Assembly (NCBI GenBank): GCA_021234155.1
Contig: JAJEKV010000006.1
Location: forward strand, 11,057,317 to 11,121,316
Source: Isoetes taiwanensis
Taxonomy: Eukaryota > Streptophyta > Lycopodiopsida > Isoetales > Isoetaceae
DNA length: 64,000 nucleotides
Direction of reading: 5' to 3'
The notes under the pieces are model-generated. The model was given only the letters and a program-made list of their open reading frames with translations. It searched no databases and was not told the origin of the DNA. Of the stretch, positions 51,122-61,901 are shown piece after piece. The position numbers and the translations under genes were made by a program. How positions within the stretch are numbered: position 1 is the first letter of the stretch; the number at the start of each line of letters is the position of its first letter.

Positions 51122-51317
51122 CATCAAGATCGGGCACTGACCATTTCCCTGTTAGGACTAACAGTAGACCTTCAGCCTTAAGAATAACAACCCAAGCATG
51201 AACCTCGAAAATTGAGAAATTTTTTTTTAATCCAATCCTTAGAACAGTAAACTAGAATAATGTTAAGTTAGGAAGAAATAGTAGAAACCGTGAAACATTC
51301 TGGCCAGTAGGGAGTAA

Positions 51318-51386
51318 CCCCTCACAGAGTGCGCCCAAGACAGTTTCAAAAATTTTGAACAAGGGTCTCGCGCACTGTGTGAGTGG
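51318..51386. repeat. Palindromic repeat R1
   Basis: CCCCTCACAGAGTGCGCCC ... TTTCAAAAATTTTGAA ... CGCGCACTGTGTGAGTGG. The outer arms (CTCACAGAGTGCGC / GCGCACTGTGTGAG) pair with one mismatch, and the centre is a second palindrome. Confidence 0.85.
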
Positions 51387-51519
51387 TTGACCACATAGAT
51401 GCATAATTAGAGTAATCTGATAGCTCAAGGTAGCTTAATGTTTGAATTTAAGTTAGAAAAGTATGTTCTAACACTAATAAACTGTTTAGAAAACTAAAAT
51501 TAGAGCAAACAAAAAGTGA

Positions 51520-51588
51520 CCCCTCACAAAGTGCGCCCAGGGCCTATTCAAAAGTTTTGAAAGTGCTTCTCGCGCACTGTGTGAGTGG
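51520..51588. repeat. Palindromic repeat R2
   Basis: A diverged copy of R1, 202 bp further on. Core TTCAAAAGTTTTGAA, right arm CGCGCACTGTGTGAGTGG. Confidence 0.85.
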
Positions 51589-51698
51589 TAGAGTACTTTT
51601 TGCCTAAAAGAACCTAATGTATTAATCTAGCAAACACTAATGTTTTATATAATGGTATAACATGAAATTGCAGGTCCAAACCCTAAAACTCCCAGACC

Positions 51699-51706
51699 TA
51701 TAAATA
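51699..51706 (+). promoter_or_regulatory. TATA box of unit 1 (H3-like gene)
   Basis: TATAAATA in GACCTATAAATAGACCC, 113 bases before the ATG. The leader contains AAGGCGATTTTTTAGGCGCT, shared in part with unit 2. Confidence 0.7.
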
Positions 51707-51811
51707 GACCCTTAGGGTTCTTCAGTTTCACCTTTCTTCTCCAACTAGCTGCTCTTCGGCCAAGAAGGCGATTTTTTAGGCGCTCGGAAGGCGATTGACC
51801 TATTTTAAAAT

Positions 51812-52959
51812 ATGGCCCGCACCAAACAAACTGCTTGAGTGATTATGCCAGACGGTTCCACCAGCGTCTAAGTTCTTGCAGCAGAACAGAAGGTCAAGGA
51901 GGCTCGAGAGCAAGTCAGACAAGAAGAAAACCCTAACCCCAACCCAGATGCTGAGGAGGATGACCAGCAGCATCAAGAACAGCAAGAAAAACCTCAGGAC
52001 ATTGATGGTCAAGAAAACCCAGAGGATCAGGGCAATGGCATAGAGGAGAAGAATGAGGAGGACCAGCCAATACCAAAGGAGCTAGCGCATCAGCAAAAGA
52101 AAATGATCAAGAGGAAGAAAGCAACAAAGAGAAAGAGAACTGCAGAGAAGGAGGAGCGCAAAAGACAGAAGGAAGAGCGCAAGAAGCAGAAGGAGGCCAA
52201 AGGGAAGGACCCAAAACCGCCAAAGAAACCCCGGAGGAAGAAAAAAACAACGTCGAGCAAAGGGCTTAGCATAAGGGAGGGGGAGCGCGATAGGCCACCA
52301 TCTTCTTCATCAGAGACAGAGTCAGACGAGGAGGCATCGAGAGTTCCCCGCCCAGCAGAAGGCTCGGAACCTTCAAATCCAAACAACGAAGAGGAAGAAA
52401 CTATAGCACCACCTCCCTACCCGAAGTGGCCACAACAACTGACTCAAGAAGGGCAAGCCAGCACGGGAATCTTTTGTACTCAAGCATGAGCACGAGTACA
52501 AGAAGAAATTGAAGGAGTACCAGGAGAACATGAAGATGTATGAGGAGTATTAAGGTACTATGAAGCAAACAAGATAACGTACGTGGAGGGAGGAAGGCCA
52601 ACGAAGAAGAACACCTTGAAGCTGCCCCACAGAGATCCATACCACCTAAGAAACCAATGAAGAGGAAGTCGGACTCCTATTTTGCAAAGGCTGCTTGGGA
52701 GATTCGACATTTTCAGAGGAGCTACGAACTGCTAATTCCAAGGGCTGCATTTGCGAGATTAACCCGCGAAATCTTGCAGGAATTTGACAAGAGCAAGCGA
52801 GTGACGGATGATATATTACTTGCATTGCTGGAGGTAGCCGAGCAGAAGTTGGTCCAGCACTTCGAAGACTCCCTAGCATGTGCTCTCCATGCGAAAAGAG
52901 TCACCTGTATGCCTAGAGATATGAAGTTATCTAGGTTCGTAAAGAAGAAAGATTGCTAA
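51812..52959 (+). pseudogene. Histone H3-like protein with a long charged linker, broken copy
   Basis: From 51812 the frame reads MARTKQTA, identical to the start of histone H3, then TGA where H3 has arginine. After one more stop (51869) it is open to 52489. That part is highly charged: an acidic Glu/Gln/Asp stretch, then Lys/Arg-rich KKMIKRKKATKRKRTAEKEE, then Ser/Glu-rich. The coding then shifts frame twice (a piece KHEHEYKKKLKEYQENMKMY near 52500). From about 52657 a third frame gives an H3-type histone fold: AWEIRHFQRSYELLI (alpha-N), FARLTREILQEF (alpha-1), ILLALLEVAEQKLVQHFEDS (alpha-2), LHAKRVTCMPRDMKLSR (loop 2 and alpha-3). Canonical H3 lacks the linker of over 200 residues. AATAAA at 52960 overlaps the stop. 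It is not a plain H3 gene or an obvious CENH3. Confidence 0.85.
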
Positions 52960-53106
52960 AATAAATGTACTTATGAAAATTTTGTGAACATAAAAAGTGT
53001 TTTGATCAAGTTGTAAAGTGTAAGATTGTATTTAATAAGGTTGTAGTAATGGCATGTGTAATTGAAATTAATTAGTTTGGCCAAAAAGTGACTGTTTTGA
53101 GCCCCA

Positions 53107-53174
53107 CCCCTCACAGAGTGCGCCAGGGCCCTTTTCAAAAGTTTTGAAAGTGCTTCTCGTGCATTGTGTGAGCG
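53107..53174. repeat. Palindromic repeat R3
   Basis: Third copy of the palindrome, after the H3-like frame and before unit 2. It has CCTTTTCAAAAGTTTTGAAAG in the centre as a near-perfect palindrome. Confidence 0.85.
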
Positions 53175-53309
53175 TTTGACCACTGATCTATGTCTAGACT
53201 TGTCCAAATCTAGAAACTAAGGGCACAGACCGCCTTAATCGGCGAGATAAGTAGGATTCTGCCCTTATATCATAATTTTAGGGTCATCTAAGATCCAAAC
53301 AGGAGCCCA

Positions 53310-53378
53310 CCCCTCACAGAGTGCGCCAAGACCCTTTTCAAAAGCTTTGAAAGTGCCTCTTGCGCACTGTGTGAGTGG
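53310..53378. repeat. Palindromic repeat R4
   Basis: Fourth copy, 203 bp after R3. The same spacing as R1 to R2 implies that the pair was duplicated as a block. Confidence 0.85.
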
Positions 53379-53550
53379 TCAGAGTAAATTAGCCCTAATT
53401 CATCTCAACTACCTCCAAATTAGATGAAATTTGTTGCAATGGGATCATTAGGATGTACTTTAGACCTAGATTACCTGTCAATTGCTTAGTAGGACCTTGA
53501 AGTAATAGACATTTCCAAACCCTAGAAATTTCTCAAATTAGAGCTTTGCC

Positions 53551-53558
53551 TATAAATA
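53551..53558 (+). promoter_or_regulatory. TATA box of unit 2
   Basis: TATAAATA in GCCTATAAATATGACC, 122 bases before the ATG at 53673. The leader has CCAAGGCGATTTTCCAG and AGGCGCT, as in unit 1. Confidence 0.7.
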
Positions 53559-53672
53559 TGACCACCACCCTCATTTGCATCCTACTCTATCACTCCTCAC
53601 TCCAAGGCGATTTTCCAGCTCCCAGAGGCGCTTATACATCTGTTTGATAACCCCATCTGCATCAATACTACT

Positions 53673-55186
53673 ATGACCACTTCATCATGCATGCGATGGT
53701 ACAGCGCCACTGCTCATGTGGCTGAGGCTGACATCAACTCGGTCTTCACTGTTTTTCAAAAGGAGATCGATGTGGATGCCACCATAAACTGGAAGAAGAT
53801 CAAAGAATTTGTATCTGTAAGGAAGGGGTAGAATCCGAGCATCACGCTATCTACCTATGTCATAGGCATGATGTTCTACGTGCCAAATATTCTATGATAC
53901 CCTGGAATTTACCCATGGACGAGTTGTTCCAACATCATCCTGCACTTCCTCATTTGGGTTGTTTCCTTCGGGAACTCTTGTATGACACAAGAGATAAAGA
54001 AGTATAATTGCTGACAACTTTTGTGACATATTATGGCATGTTTGTCCCATAGCCTACGGGCTTTTAGTTGGACGTTAATAAACTTTATTATTATTATTTA
54101 TTATAAACGCCACACCCTTTTACAAAGAGATCATGACTGAGTTCCATGCCAAGATATGACCTTCTCTAGTAGAACTCCCCCCATGCATAGGCTACTTTGC
54201 ACCTAGAACAGCCCTACGTGCAGCTCTGAATGATATCCCAAGCATAGACAAGTATTTAGAAAATAGAGTTGCTCGCATGCCAGATTATATGACCATATCC
54301 ATAAGTAGAAAGATGCATTTTTCTTATACTGCTGCTAATAGCCAACTTTTTGTCCCATAGAGCCCAAACATAGATAGGGGAACCCTCCATTCAGCCTCTG
54401 GATATTGAACCACTGGCCACAGAAGCAGAAGCAGAAGAGCAAATGCTCCTGGAATATGAAAGGTCAGAGCAGGAGGAAGAGGCAGAGGAAGGACAGGGCT
54501 ATGACATTGGAGACATCATCGACATCGACCCCATACAAGAAAGGCAACAAGCATAAGAAGACCTTCAAAGCTTCGATGAAGGTTTGAGCGTAACGAGGAC
54601 GACCCCTCCACTTGGGTTAGGCATCACCAGTCTAACCCCAGTCACCATCCAAGGAGAGGAGTACCTGATGTTTTACGATATAAAGAACCTCCCGGAGTGC
54701 AAAGACAGAGGCTACAGGGTGGACGAGCTCCTGCACCTTCTACGCCAACAGCCCGACCTCGATGACTTCATCGACCGGGAGACACATGACTTTCCCATCA
54801 GCATCAGGGATGCCCACACTTACACTGGCCAGTCATCATCAGACATTGAAGCTTATATCAACATTCGGTAGATAATGATACAACAAGAGCTACCCTCAGA
54901 GGAGGAATTTATAGCCATCTAGGAGCGGATGGGCATCAGGGGAAAAACAACAAGCGCGCTCCTGCCCAACACCTCATCAGTAGTGCCAGCTGGGCAAGAA
55001 AGAGGCGTCATCAATTTGACCTCTTCCAGGTCCATGTTTGCAAACCACAGAGACCTGATAGCAGTACCGATGGACGAGTACTCCGAAAGGCACAGGGCCA
55101 GGATCAGAACCAGAGAAGAGACAACAGAGGGAGGACACGACAAAGCCCTCAGGTTTTACCTTATACTGCTCTGTGGAGCTTTTTAG
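53673..55186 (+). pseudogene. Unit 2: unknown protein, broken into frames
   Basis: The first frame (53673-53831) starts MTTSSCMRWYSATAHVAEAD and includes INWKKIKEFVSVRKG before a TAG; reading past it gives NPSITLSTYVIGMMFYVPN. A frame near 54121-54330 has FYKEIMTEFHAKI and IPSIDKYLENRVARMPDY. Further frames at 54584-54871 (LLHLLRQQPDLDDFIDRETH) and 54929-55186 (MFANHRDLIAVPMDEYSERH) follow. A Glu-rich stretch lies near 54410-54580. I recognise no domain. The parts could be one long decayed protein, perhaps gag-like, transcribed from its own TATA box. AATAAA at 55297 could end it. Confidence 0.5.
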
Positions 55187-55310
55187 AGCTCAAAAGGAAA
55201 GGCTAACTATTAACCCGTATGTATTCTGAGACATTAATCTGTAGAGAGCATCCATCTTCTTTCCTAGGCCCTTGTATTGCAAAGGCGATCTCTAACAATA
55301 AAACTGATTT

Positions 55311-57555
55311 AAAATCGTTCCGCAACGCAATATTAGAAATACTTTAGAAAGATCCTAGCAAAGCAGTATTTTGGGCCTCTATATTGCACAGACGATTATG
55401 CAAGGGTTAAGGCCCATGTATTTGTTAAGGTTCCTGTATTGCACAGCCGAATGCTGTAACAACAGCCATACCAACGGTTTGGGTCATATAAATTGTTAAC
55501 TATGGGGAAGAAATCCTTAAGGTCTTGAATAAATGTAGAAGGGTCCAGGGCTTCAAGGAAAATCCTTAGTAGCTCAGAATCATATAACAGATTTGTCGCG
55601 GCAATAAAAGGAGGTCTAAGGCTTGAATCTGCAATCAGAAGCGCACAAGCTTTGCCCAAAACTAGCACAACTTGTTATGACCTGCTCAGAAAAAGTGTGG
55701 ACGGGATTTTTCTCTGCATAACACCATTTGCAACAACTTCAACTCCTTTTTAACACAAGCTTAACACAAAATGCGTGCATTGATTCTTCAAATCATAAAT
55801 CAACTATGCAAGATCTTCAACTGAATATCACAATAGGGATCGGATCGGAATACCGACCTGGGTGTCCCTACAAAAAACAAAGCAGCTCTGCGCCAAAATC
55901 AAAATAGCTCTGCACCTAAAACAAGGGCAAACAAAGCTTAACCATATACACAATAGATGATGGAATATGATTTCAGCAAGTGTTGGATTGGGGATTCTGC
56001 TGAGAAAAAGCAGAGAAATGCTGAGAATGGGATAGAGGAATAGTATGAAATCAAATGGGTCAGATTGAAGCATGGAATGGAAATGGTAGCCTAATGTAAT
56101 ATAGTAAACCACAGACAGAGTCGAAGAACACATCTGACCCATCATAAATTGGACACTTGCAAAGAAAAAACATTTGAGGAAAGAAATATATACCACCATG
56201 TCTTCGGGATCTCTACTAGCTCTACCAGAGAATGATGCCTTCTTGCCGCCATAGCAGAAAGGGAAAGCCCCTTGCCTTCTTTAAGCTCCTCGCTGTGCCG
56301 TTTTGATATGGCTAGGGCAATACATGACAAATAAGCCCAAGCTACGTTTAAGACGCTCGCAGCCATGGTTGTCGTGGCCGTAGCTTCTATTGAAACCAAC
56401 TGCTCTGCCAAGCATCAAGCTTTTTAGAAGAAGCAATCGCCATCGCCGGAGCACAGCATAGGTCGTCACCAGGCGGCCAGGCGTTGAGCAGGATATTGTT
56501 TAAAAAAGGAAAATTTACCAAAATATCCTTAATTATTGACTTAATTCCCAAAAAGCCCTTCATATTTTTGAAATTCTTAAAATGCCTTTAATTTTTAAGT
56601 ATTTTCCGAAATAGCCCTTTGTATTTTAAAAATCATCAAAAATCACGTTTTCACAATAGATGGTCATTATTAATAGATGGTCATTATTTACACAAACACA
56701 GGGAAGTGTTTCTTAAATATCACAACAACAATGACTGGTATTCGAGCATGAATACCAACAACAATGAAGGTATTCTACGAAGTATATTATTTGCCTTCAA
56801 AGAATGTGGGTACCATTACCGAACGGAATGGCGGTCCTGTTTACTTTGCGAAGGTGCTACGGTGGTCCGCTGGGGCATATGCACGTCTAAGTAGCAAGGA
56901 ACATCAGCATTCATGCCGTCTTGCTTGCTATGGCTCCGCCTTAGGACCGGCAATGACGCAGCATATTTCTCAAACATCTAATCCAGCTTCACCATGTAAA
57001 GTTTTGGATCCAGAACTACCCGTTTCACAGGTATCTTCAATTCAAACTTTGGGGCGTATCAGAGTTCAATATCTAAGTTTGTGCATTTGCTTTGAATTAC
57101 CAATGCGTGGAATATTATCCTTGCAGCATAAACTAGGAAGACATCTCAATTTAATCATTCAAACGATTGTGTACATGAAGCAATAGTTCATTTAACAGTG
57201 CGTAGAGTATATGTTCTTAAACGTTCATTTAACACTATTCCTATGCCATCTTCTAATTGAGTACGGGGATGCACTCATGAATGCCTCTCCTGGCTAACTC
57301 AGCGCAATCAAGAATGATCCTGACAAATAGAACATCCCAACAATATGGTTGACATGTTTGTATGGGCATGCTGGTAAAGCAAAAGTTGAATTATCTATCT
57401 TTTAAGTATGGTCCAATGGTGATCACATAGTACATAACAAAGAGTACACAGGTCCTGAATCTGAAAGAACAGTTCTTGCTTCTGTAGTTCTCTTTATAAG
57501 CAATAACAATTTCATGGTCTAATTTTTTTTGCTCCTTGTCATGTTTTATTTATAG
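55311..57555. other. Region between the H3-carrying element and the TLDc gene
   Basis: A minus-strand frame at 56364-56190 (MAASVLNVAWAYLSCIALAI) is not recognised. Plus-strand sequence at about 56830-57030 ends CCCGTTTCACAG|GTATCT, a good donor, and could hold the 5' exon of the TLDc gene, but the frame could not be fixed. AT-rich DNA otherwise. Confidence 0.35.
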
Positions 57556-60506
57556 AATGTAGTAGTTATTGGCCGGAAACGAAAATGCAGAGCTGAGGGA
57601 TTTTCTTTAATATATTGTGTTCCAGCATGTTTGGGCATTGTTGATACTTGGGTATGTTTCAGTTGCTTACAATTATTCTTGCACCATTCATGGAAGTCAT
57701 GGTATGCATAAGATATATAATAAGTTTTCCTTTTTGTTGTCTTAGGACTGCTTTTTTGAAGGTGAAGATGATGTTGCCAAAGTTCCTGTATCTGAGAGCA
57801 ATGAGAACAATTTAAGGCCAACAGCGAAAGTGCCCAAAAAATCCTCACTTAAAACATCCTTTGTTTCATTATTGACTCGTACTGTGCAATGTGGTTATCA
57901 TGTTTTGGATAAGAATCAAGAAACAACTGATGATAACATCACAGTTGCAGAAAAAGGTGGTACAACAAAATCCCTCAATAACAACATAACTGCAAGAACG
58001 CACAATCATGCAGCTGAAGTAAGCATATGGAATAGGTATATCAAACGTTCTAGATCAGGACGGGATGCCACAACCTCAGAAGTTAAACATGATCACATAG
58101 CATCAAAATTTGAGGATAAACTACCACCACTATCAGAAGAATCTGCATTGGTTTCAGAAAGTTTTAGAAAGGACATTTATGATGCCCTCCCATTATTGAT
58201 CAGGGGTCACCAGTGGGACCTCCTCTACAGGTATGTGAGATGCCCTCCCATTATTGATCAGGGGTCACCAGTGGGACCTCCTCTACAGGTATGTGAGCAG
58301 TGTGTGCATAGATAAAAGATGTTGGATTGTGGATCCTGTCTTTAGATCAGTTTGCTTAGTGTAAGGCAAAGTTATGTACAGAGTTTGGCTGCTTGTAAAT
58401 TTGTGCATTACGTTATTCTCATATTTATGATGTTCCATGTTTTACAAGATAAGTGAGCATTGGCATTTTCCAGAATGTTTAACTATTTGTTTTCAAACGC
58501 TGAATGAAAAGAAGTGACGACTTTCATAATACATCTCTAGTGAATAGCTCTCTGACATTGTTTGGGTAAGTTACAGTACTTTGAGACATGGGATATCACT
58601 GCGTACCCTTTATCGATGCAGCTCTTCTAATCCGGGACCTTCTATGTTGGTAATTGTAGAACTAGAATGACAAATATTTATTTGAGCGTATGGTTGAAGT
58701 AGAATATCTATAAGTGAAGGGATCCAAGGACTTCTTTTTTTATCCTTAGCTTCAAATTGTTGATGGGAATGCACTGAGTATTATATGCTTGATACCCATG
58801 GAATCAGTCCTGTAGGTGATGGAAGACAGCAAGGGTGCGGTGTTTGGAGCTTTCATCTCAACACCATTAAAGCCAGGTGCCCAAAGAAAATATCAGGTAG
58901 GACATTAAGGCTCAATCCATGATATTAAATGTTTAGAATGGCAACATGGTCAGGTTATTTTTTGAGTTCGGCTCGTGGGTAGCTTGATAGGCGGTTCAGT
59001 CCATTACTTCTTGAAGTCAATACATTCCCACTTTGAGAACTACATTTTAGCCTGGTTTCCCTGACTAACATTATGTCTGGCTGAGAAACACCAGTGTTAT
59101 TTAATTAACACTGCCCAAACAAGGAATGTTTATTGATTTCTTTCTAGTTGTCTCTTCTTGTGTGTTCCTGAAGAGTTTCTGTTTCATGTGCATCTTTAAA
59201 GTTATGTGCGTGATATTTTTTGCCATCCAGAATAGTGAAAGCTCTGAATATCTTCTTATTCAACAATTGTGCCTGTTTGTCTTTCTAGAAGATTTAGTCT
59301 GATGTCAAAGGCTCTGACAAAAGGTACTTTCTTGCAGGGGACAAATGATACGTTTGTTTTCACGAATGTTAATGGAGGCCCTCAACTCTTCAAACCAACA
59401 GGTATATACTGCACTCCCTTTCTTTGTTATTTCTATCCTGTAGAATGATTTGTTTTTTTCTATTCTGTAGAATGATTTGTTTTCCCTGTTATCTTGGGTG
59501 CCTTGTTTAAAAAAATGTTTTAGTTATCATGCCAACTATCAAGCGAGATGTCCTGTTTGACCCCATCTCGTATGAGTTAGCTGTTGAGCATTATGTATGT
59601 TCAGCCTTATAATTATCCCCAAGCTACAGATAATCATTGTGGTTCATAAAGGCTTGTAAATTTTGTAAAGCTACATCTGGAATTATGAGAGATTGCTGTT
59701 GATGAAACTAAATATATGTCCTCTAACAATGGTGGCAACCTTCTTTCCTGCCCACTCTTGTTTATGCAAGAAGTTTTTGTTTTCGAATCTGATGTGAAGC
59801 CATTTCGGGATTATAGGTATAAATCGCTATTACGTATTATGTACGAATGGTGCTCTTGCGCTAGGTGGTGGTAGTCATTTCGCACTACATCTTGATGGCG
59901 ACCTGTAAGTGCCCTCGTTCTATTTCGATTTTGCATTATGGTTAGTTTGCAGTCAATATTATGCCTTTACCCCTTGGGTAGCAGGAAATGACGTCTTCAG
60001 TGATGCCTTTTGAGTAGATTAACTGGATCCAGTGGAGAAAGTGAAACTTTTGGAAATTGCTGCTTGGCCAATTCAGAAGATTTTACCGTGAAGAATGTAG
60101 AGGTAATCCTTTCTATAATTATCTTATATTTATACGCTTTGCAGATTGAACACACAAATACACCAACTGGTATATTTATTCATGAACCTCAGCCCAGTAC
60201 ATTAGCTTGTAGAAGTGTTCAAATTTGCAAGTTATTCAGGCCAGATATTTCTAGATACATTTATCACAATGTGCAGTGGAAAAAGATCTAGAGCTTTTTA
60301 CTTTACCCTTTTTTGCAGTTCAAACTACAGCCCCTTTTTTTTACTGTTGAGCCAGGAAAAAGGTCAAATCGGATACTGTAGTTAGGGTTAAACAAAAAGC
60401 ATACAAATTGTTTTCATAAAATTATGCTCTTCATCTCTCTTTGCAGCTATGGGGATTCTCGAAATATACTACGAAATCATCAGGAGCAAAGCCAAAGATA
60501 ACATAA
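57556..60506 (+). CDS. TLDc domain protein (OXR1-like), 5' end undetermined
   Basis: Exons 57556-57651, 57746-58230, 58577-58649, 58816-58896, 59338-59401, 59817-59904, 60018-60102 and 60447-60506 join in frame with GT/AG introns and end at TAA. The N-terminal ~190 residues are polar and unconserved. The TLDc domain follows: RKDIYDALPLLIRGHQWDLL, YSTLRHGISLRTLYRCSSS, KGAVFGAFISTPLK, KYQGTNDTFVFTNVNGG, GINRYYVLCTNGALALGGGS, HFALHLDGDLLTGSSGESET and FGNCCLANSEDFTVKNVELWG. TLDc proteins are linked to oxidative-stress protection and V-ATPase regulation in other eukaryotes. The family's GDSKG loop is EDSKG here. No ATG start was found in the first exon, so at least one 5' exon is missing from this model. 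A 58-bp duplication repeats the donor of exon 2. Confidence 0.85.
58181..58296. repeat. 58-bp tandem duplication over a splice donor
   Basis: Two exact copies (58181-58238 and 58239-58296). Each holds the last 50 bases of the TLDc exon and the donor CTACAG|GTATGTGA. Use of the first donor (58231) keeps the frame with the next exon. Use of the second would add 58 bases and shift the frame. Confidence 0.95.
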
Positions 60507-60772
60507 GGAACTGTCACCACGCCATACAGGCATTTGGAATACTTTGGTGACTGCTAATGATTGTCATGTATGTACTGTATAAAAAGTACGTGTGGTCTAA
60601 GGTGATGTTGCCATCAGGCAGCAAGTCTGCTTGGAAAAAAGTTCTATCAATGTATAATGATGCTATAGTACACGATTTAGTAAGAAACATTTATTAACGT
60701 GAATGAAATGCGCTTTGTTTTAATAAAGATCGTACTTTTCTATGTGCATAAGAACCTTTGTATGGGAAATAA
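60507..60772 (+). other. 3' UTR and flank of the TLDc gene
   Basis: Noncoding after the TAA. AATAAA-like motifs near 60720 could be poly(A) signals. Confidence 0.4.
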
Positions 60773-61568
60773 GGCCCTTTTTCCACGGCAGGCCTAAAAT
60801 ATGACTGTCGCAATGCAATAAGATAGCATATAAGACTCCATGTCAGCTCCACGTCATGTCTCGAATAAAAACCTTTCCCACTAATTTTTATGCGACATGT
60901 CCTTAATATATAAGACACCTCTTATATTTTTTGATTTTCCACTGCACTGCATAAAAAATGAAGAATAGCAATCTCTGTGGAAGAACAGCAAGAACACAGA
61001 AGATTTCTGTGAAGAAATCAGACAGACCCGGACATGTGAATCTGAAGAAAATGGGAAAGATGGCCTTTGAGATTCATGAACATTGGTTGTAGAAAGCATA
61101 TTTGCAGAGTTTCTAGAACTGTAAATCTGGAATTTCTAGAACTGTAAATCCGGAATAGCAAATTCAGAATAGCAGCAGGATTTCCAGAGCCGTTCCTTGA
61201 CAAAATTTTCGGACAGAAGCGTTGATCTTGAGCTTCAGAAGCTTGGACAGATGTGAAAAGAGTTGCTTTTGGAAAAAATTTCGGACAGATCTGAAAAAAC
61301 TCCTTTCAGTTTCGTTTCTCATCAAAGATCTGCCAGATCGAACATCAAATCGGCAGAATACCCAAAAAATCGGCATAATACTAAAAAAAATCCAGATCAA
61401 AAAAATACTTCGCTTGTTGGCGCTCCGCTCACCTGCACGCTCCACTAAAACTTTTTTTAGGCATCCTTCTTCTGCGGCAACACAAGAATCTTATTGGCTG
61501 CATTTTGCAGTCGCAAATTGTGGCGGGGGGTTTCCCCCGGAAGAAAATGCGACAGCAAATGTACGTAA

Positions 61569-61809
61569 ATGCAACTTAGGTTGCATTCTGCCATATCCGC
61601 CAATGGCATTGCGCCATCTGGCGAAGGTTCTCTTCCGGAACCTCTGTGAAACTCAAGAGCACCGGCAGTTCTTGAAATTACTTGGATTTACCTCTCATTC
61701 TGGCGATTTACCTCTCGTTCCGGCCATCTACCCCCGATTCTGAAGCTTTCTACCCCCGATTCTGAAGTTTTTACCCCCGATTCAGAGCAGAATGCAACCT
61801 AAGTTGCAT
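61569..61809. repeat. Nested inverted repeat with short tandem repeats inside
   Basis: ATGCAACTTAGGTTGCATTC (from about 61570) pairs with GAATGCAACCTAAGTTGCAT (to about 61809). Between them lies CTACCCCCGATTCTGAAG-type sequence, repeated about three times at 61728-61787. Confidence 0.8.
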
Positions 61810-61812
61810 CCA

Positions 61813-61901
61813 CGTTATAAGAATGGCAGTTTACTGCCGATTCCCAGCGGAGGCAGGGATGACTCCCTGGGAATCGGCAGTAAACTGCCATTCTTATAAC
61901 G
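61813..61901. repeat. Perfect 34-bp inverted repeat with 21-base loop
   Basis: The left arm (61813-61846) starts CGTTATAAGAATGGCAG and the right arm (61868-61901) is its exact reverse complement. An unbroken stem of this length suggests recent formation or selection. Confidence 0.95.

Larger units (their letters stand above)
49640..55310 (+). mobile_element. LTR-type element carrying a histone H3-like gene
   Basis: An LTR-like segment (about 49640-51108) shares an ordered set of motifs with the LTR at 26878. Examples are GCGGCCCCTGTACAAGAGCC and GTGTACACAGGGAGGGGCG, then a final ...CGTCGCA. It is followed by TGATATCAGAGCC, close to the common plant primer site TGGTATCAGAGCC. The interior lacks recognisable gag, protease, RT or integrase. 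It has two units: an H3-like frame (51812-52959) and a set of unknown frames (53673-55186), each with its own TATA box and paired palindromic repeats upstream. A poly(A) signal lies at 55297. No second LTR is seen, so the 3' side is truncated or lost. Confidence 0.6.

Noticed and set aside
52103-52489. Lys/Glu-rich frame as a separate gene
   Set aside because: It is in the same frame as MARTKQTA at 51812 and forms the linker of the H3-like protein.
51300-53400. CRISPR-like array because of four regular repeats
   Set aside because: Plant DNA, only two pairs far apart, palindromic units beside TATA boxes, no spacers.
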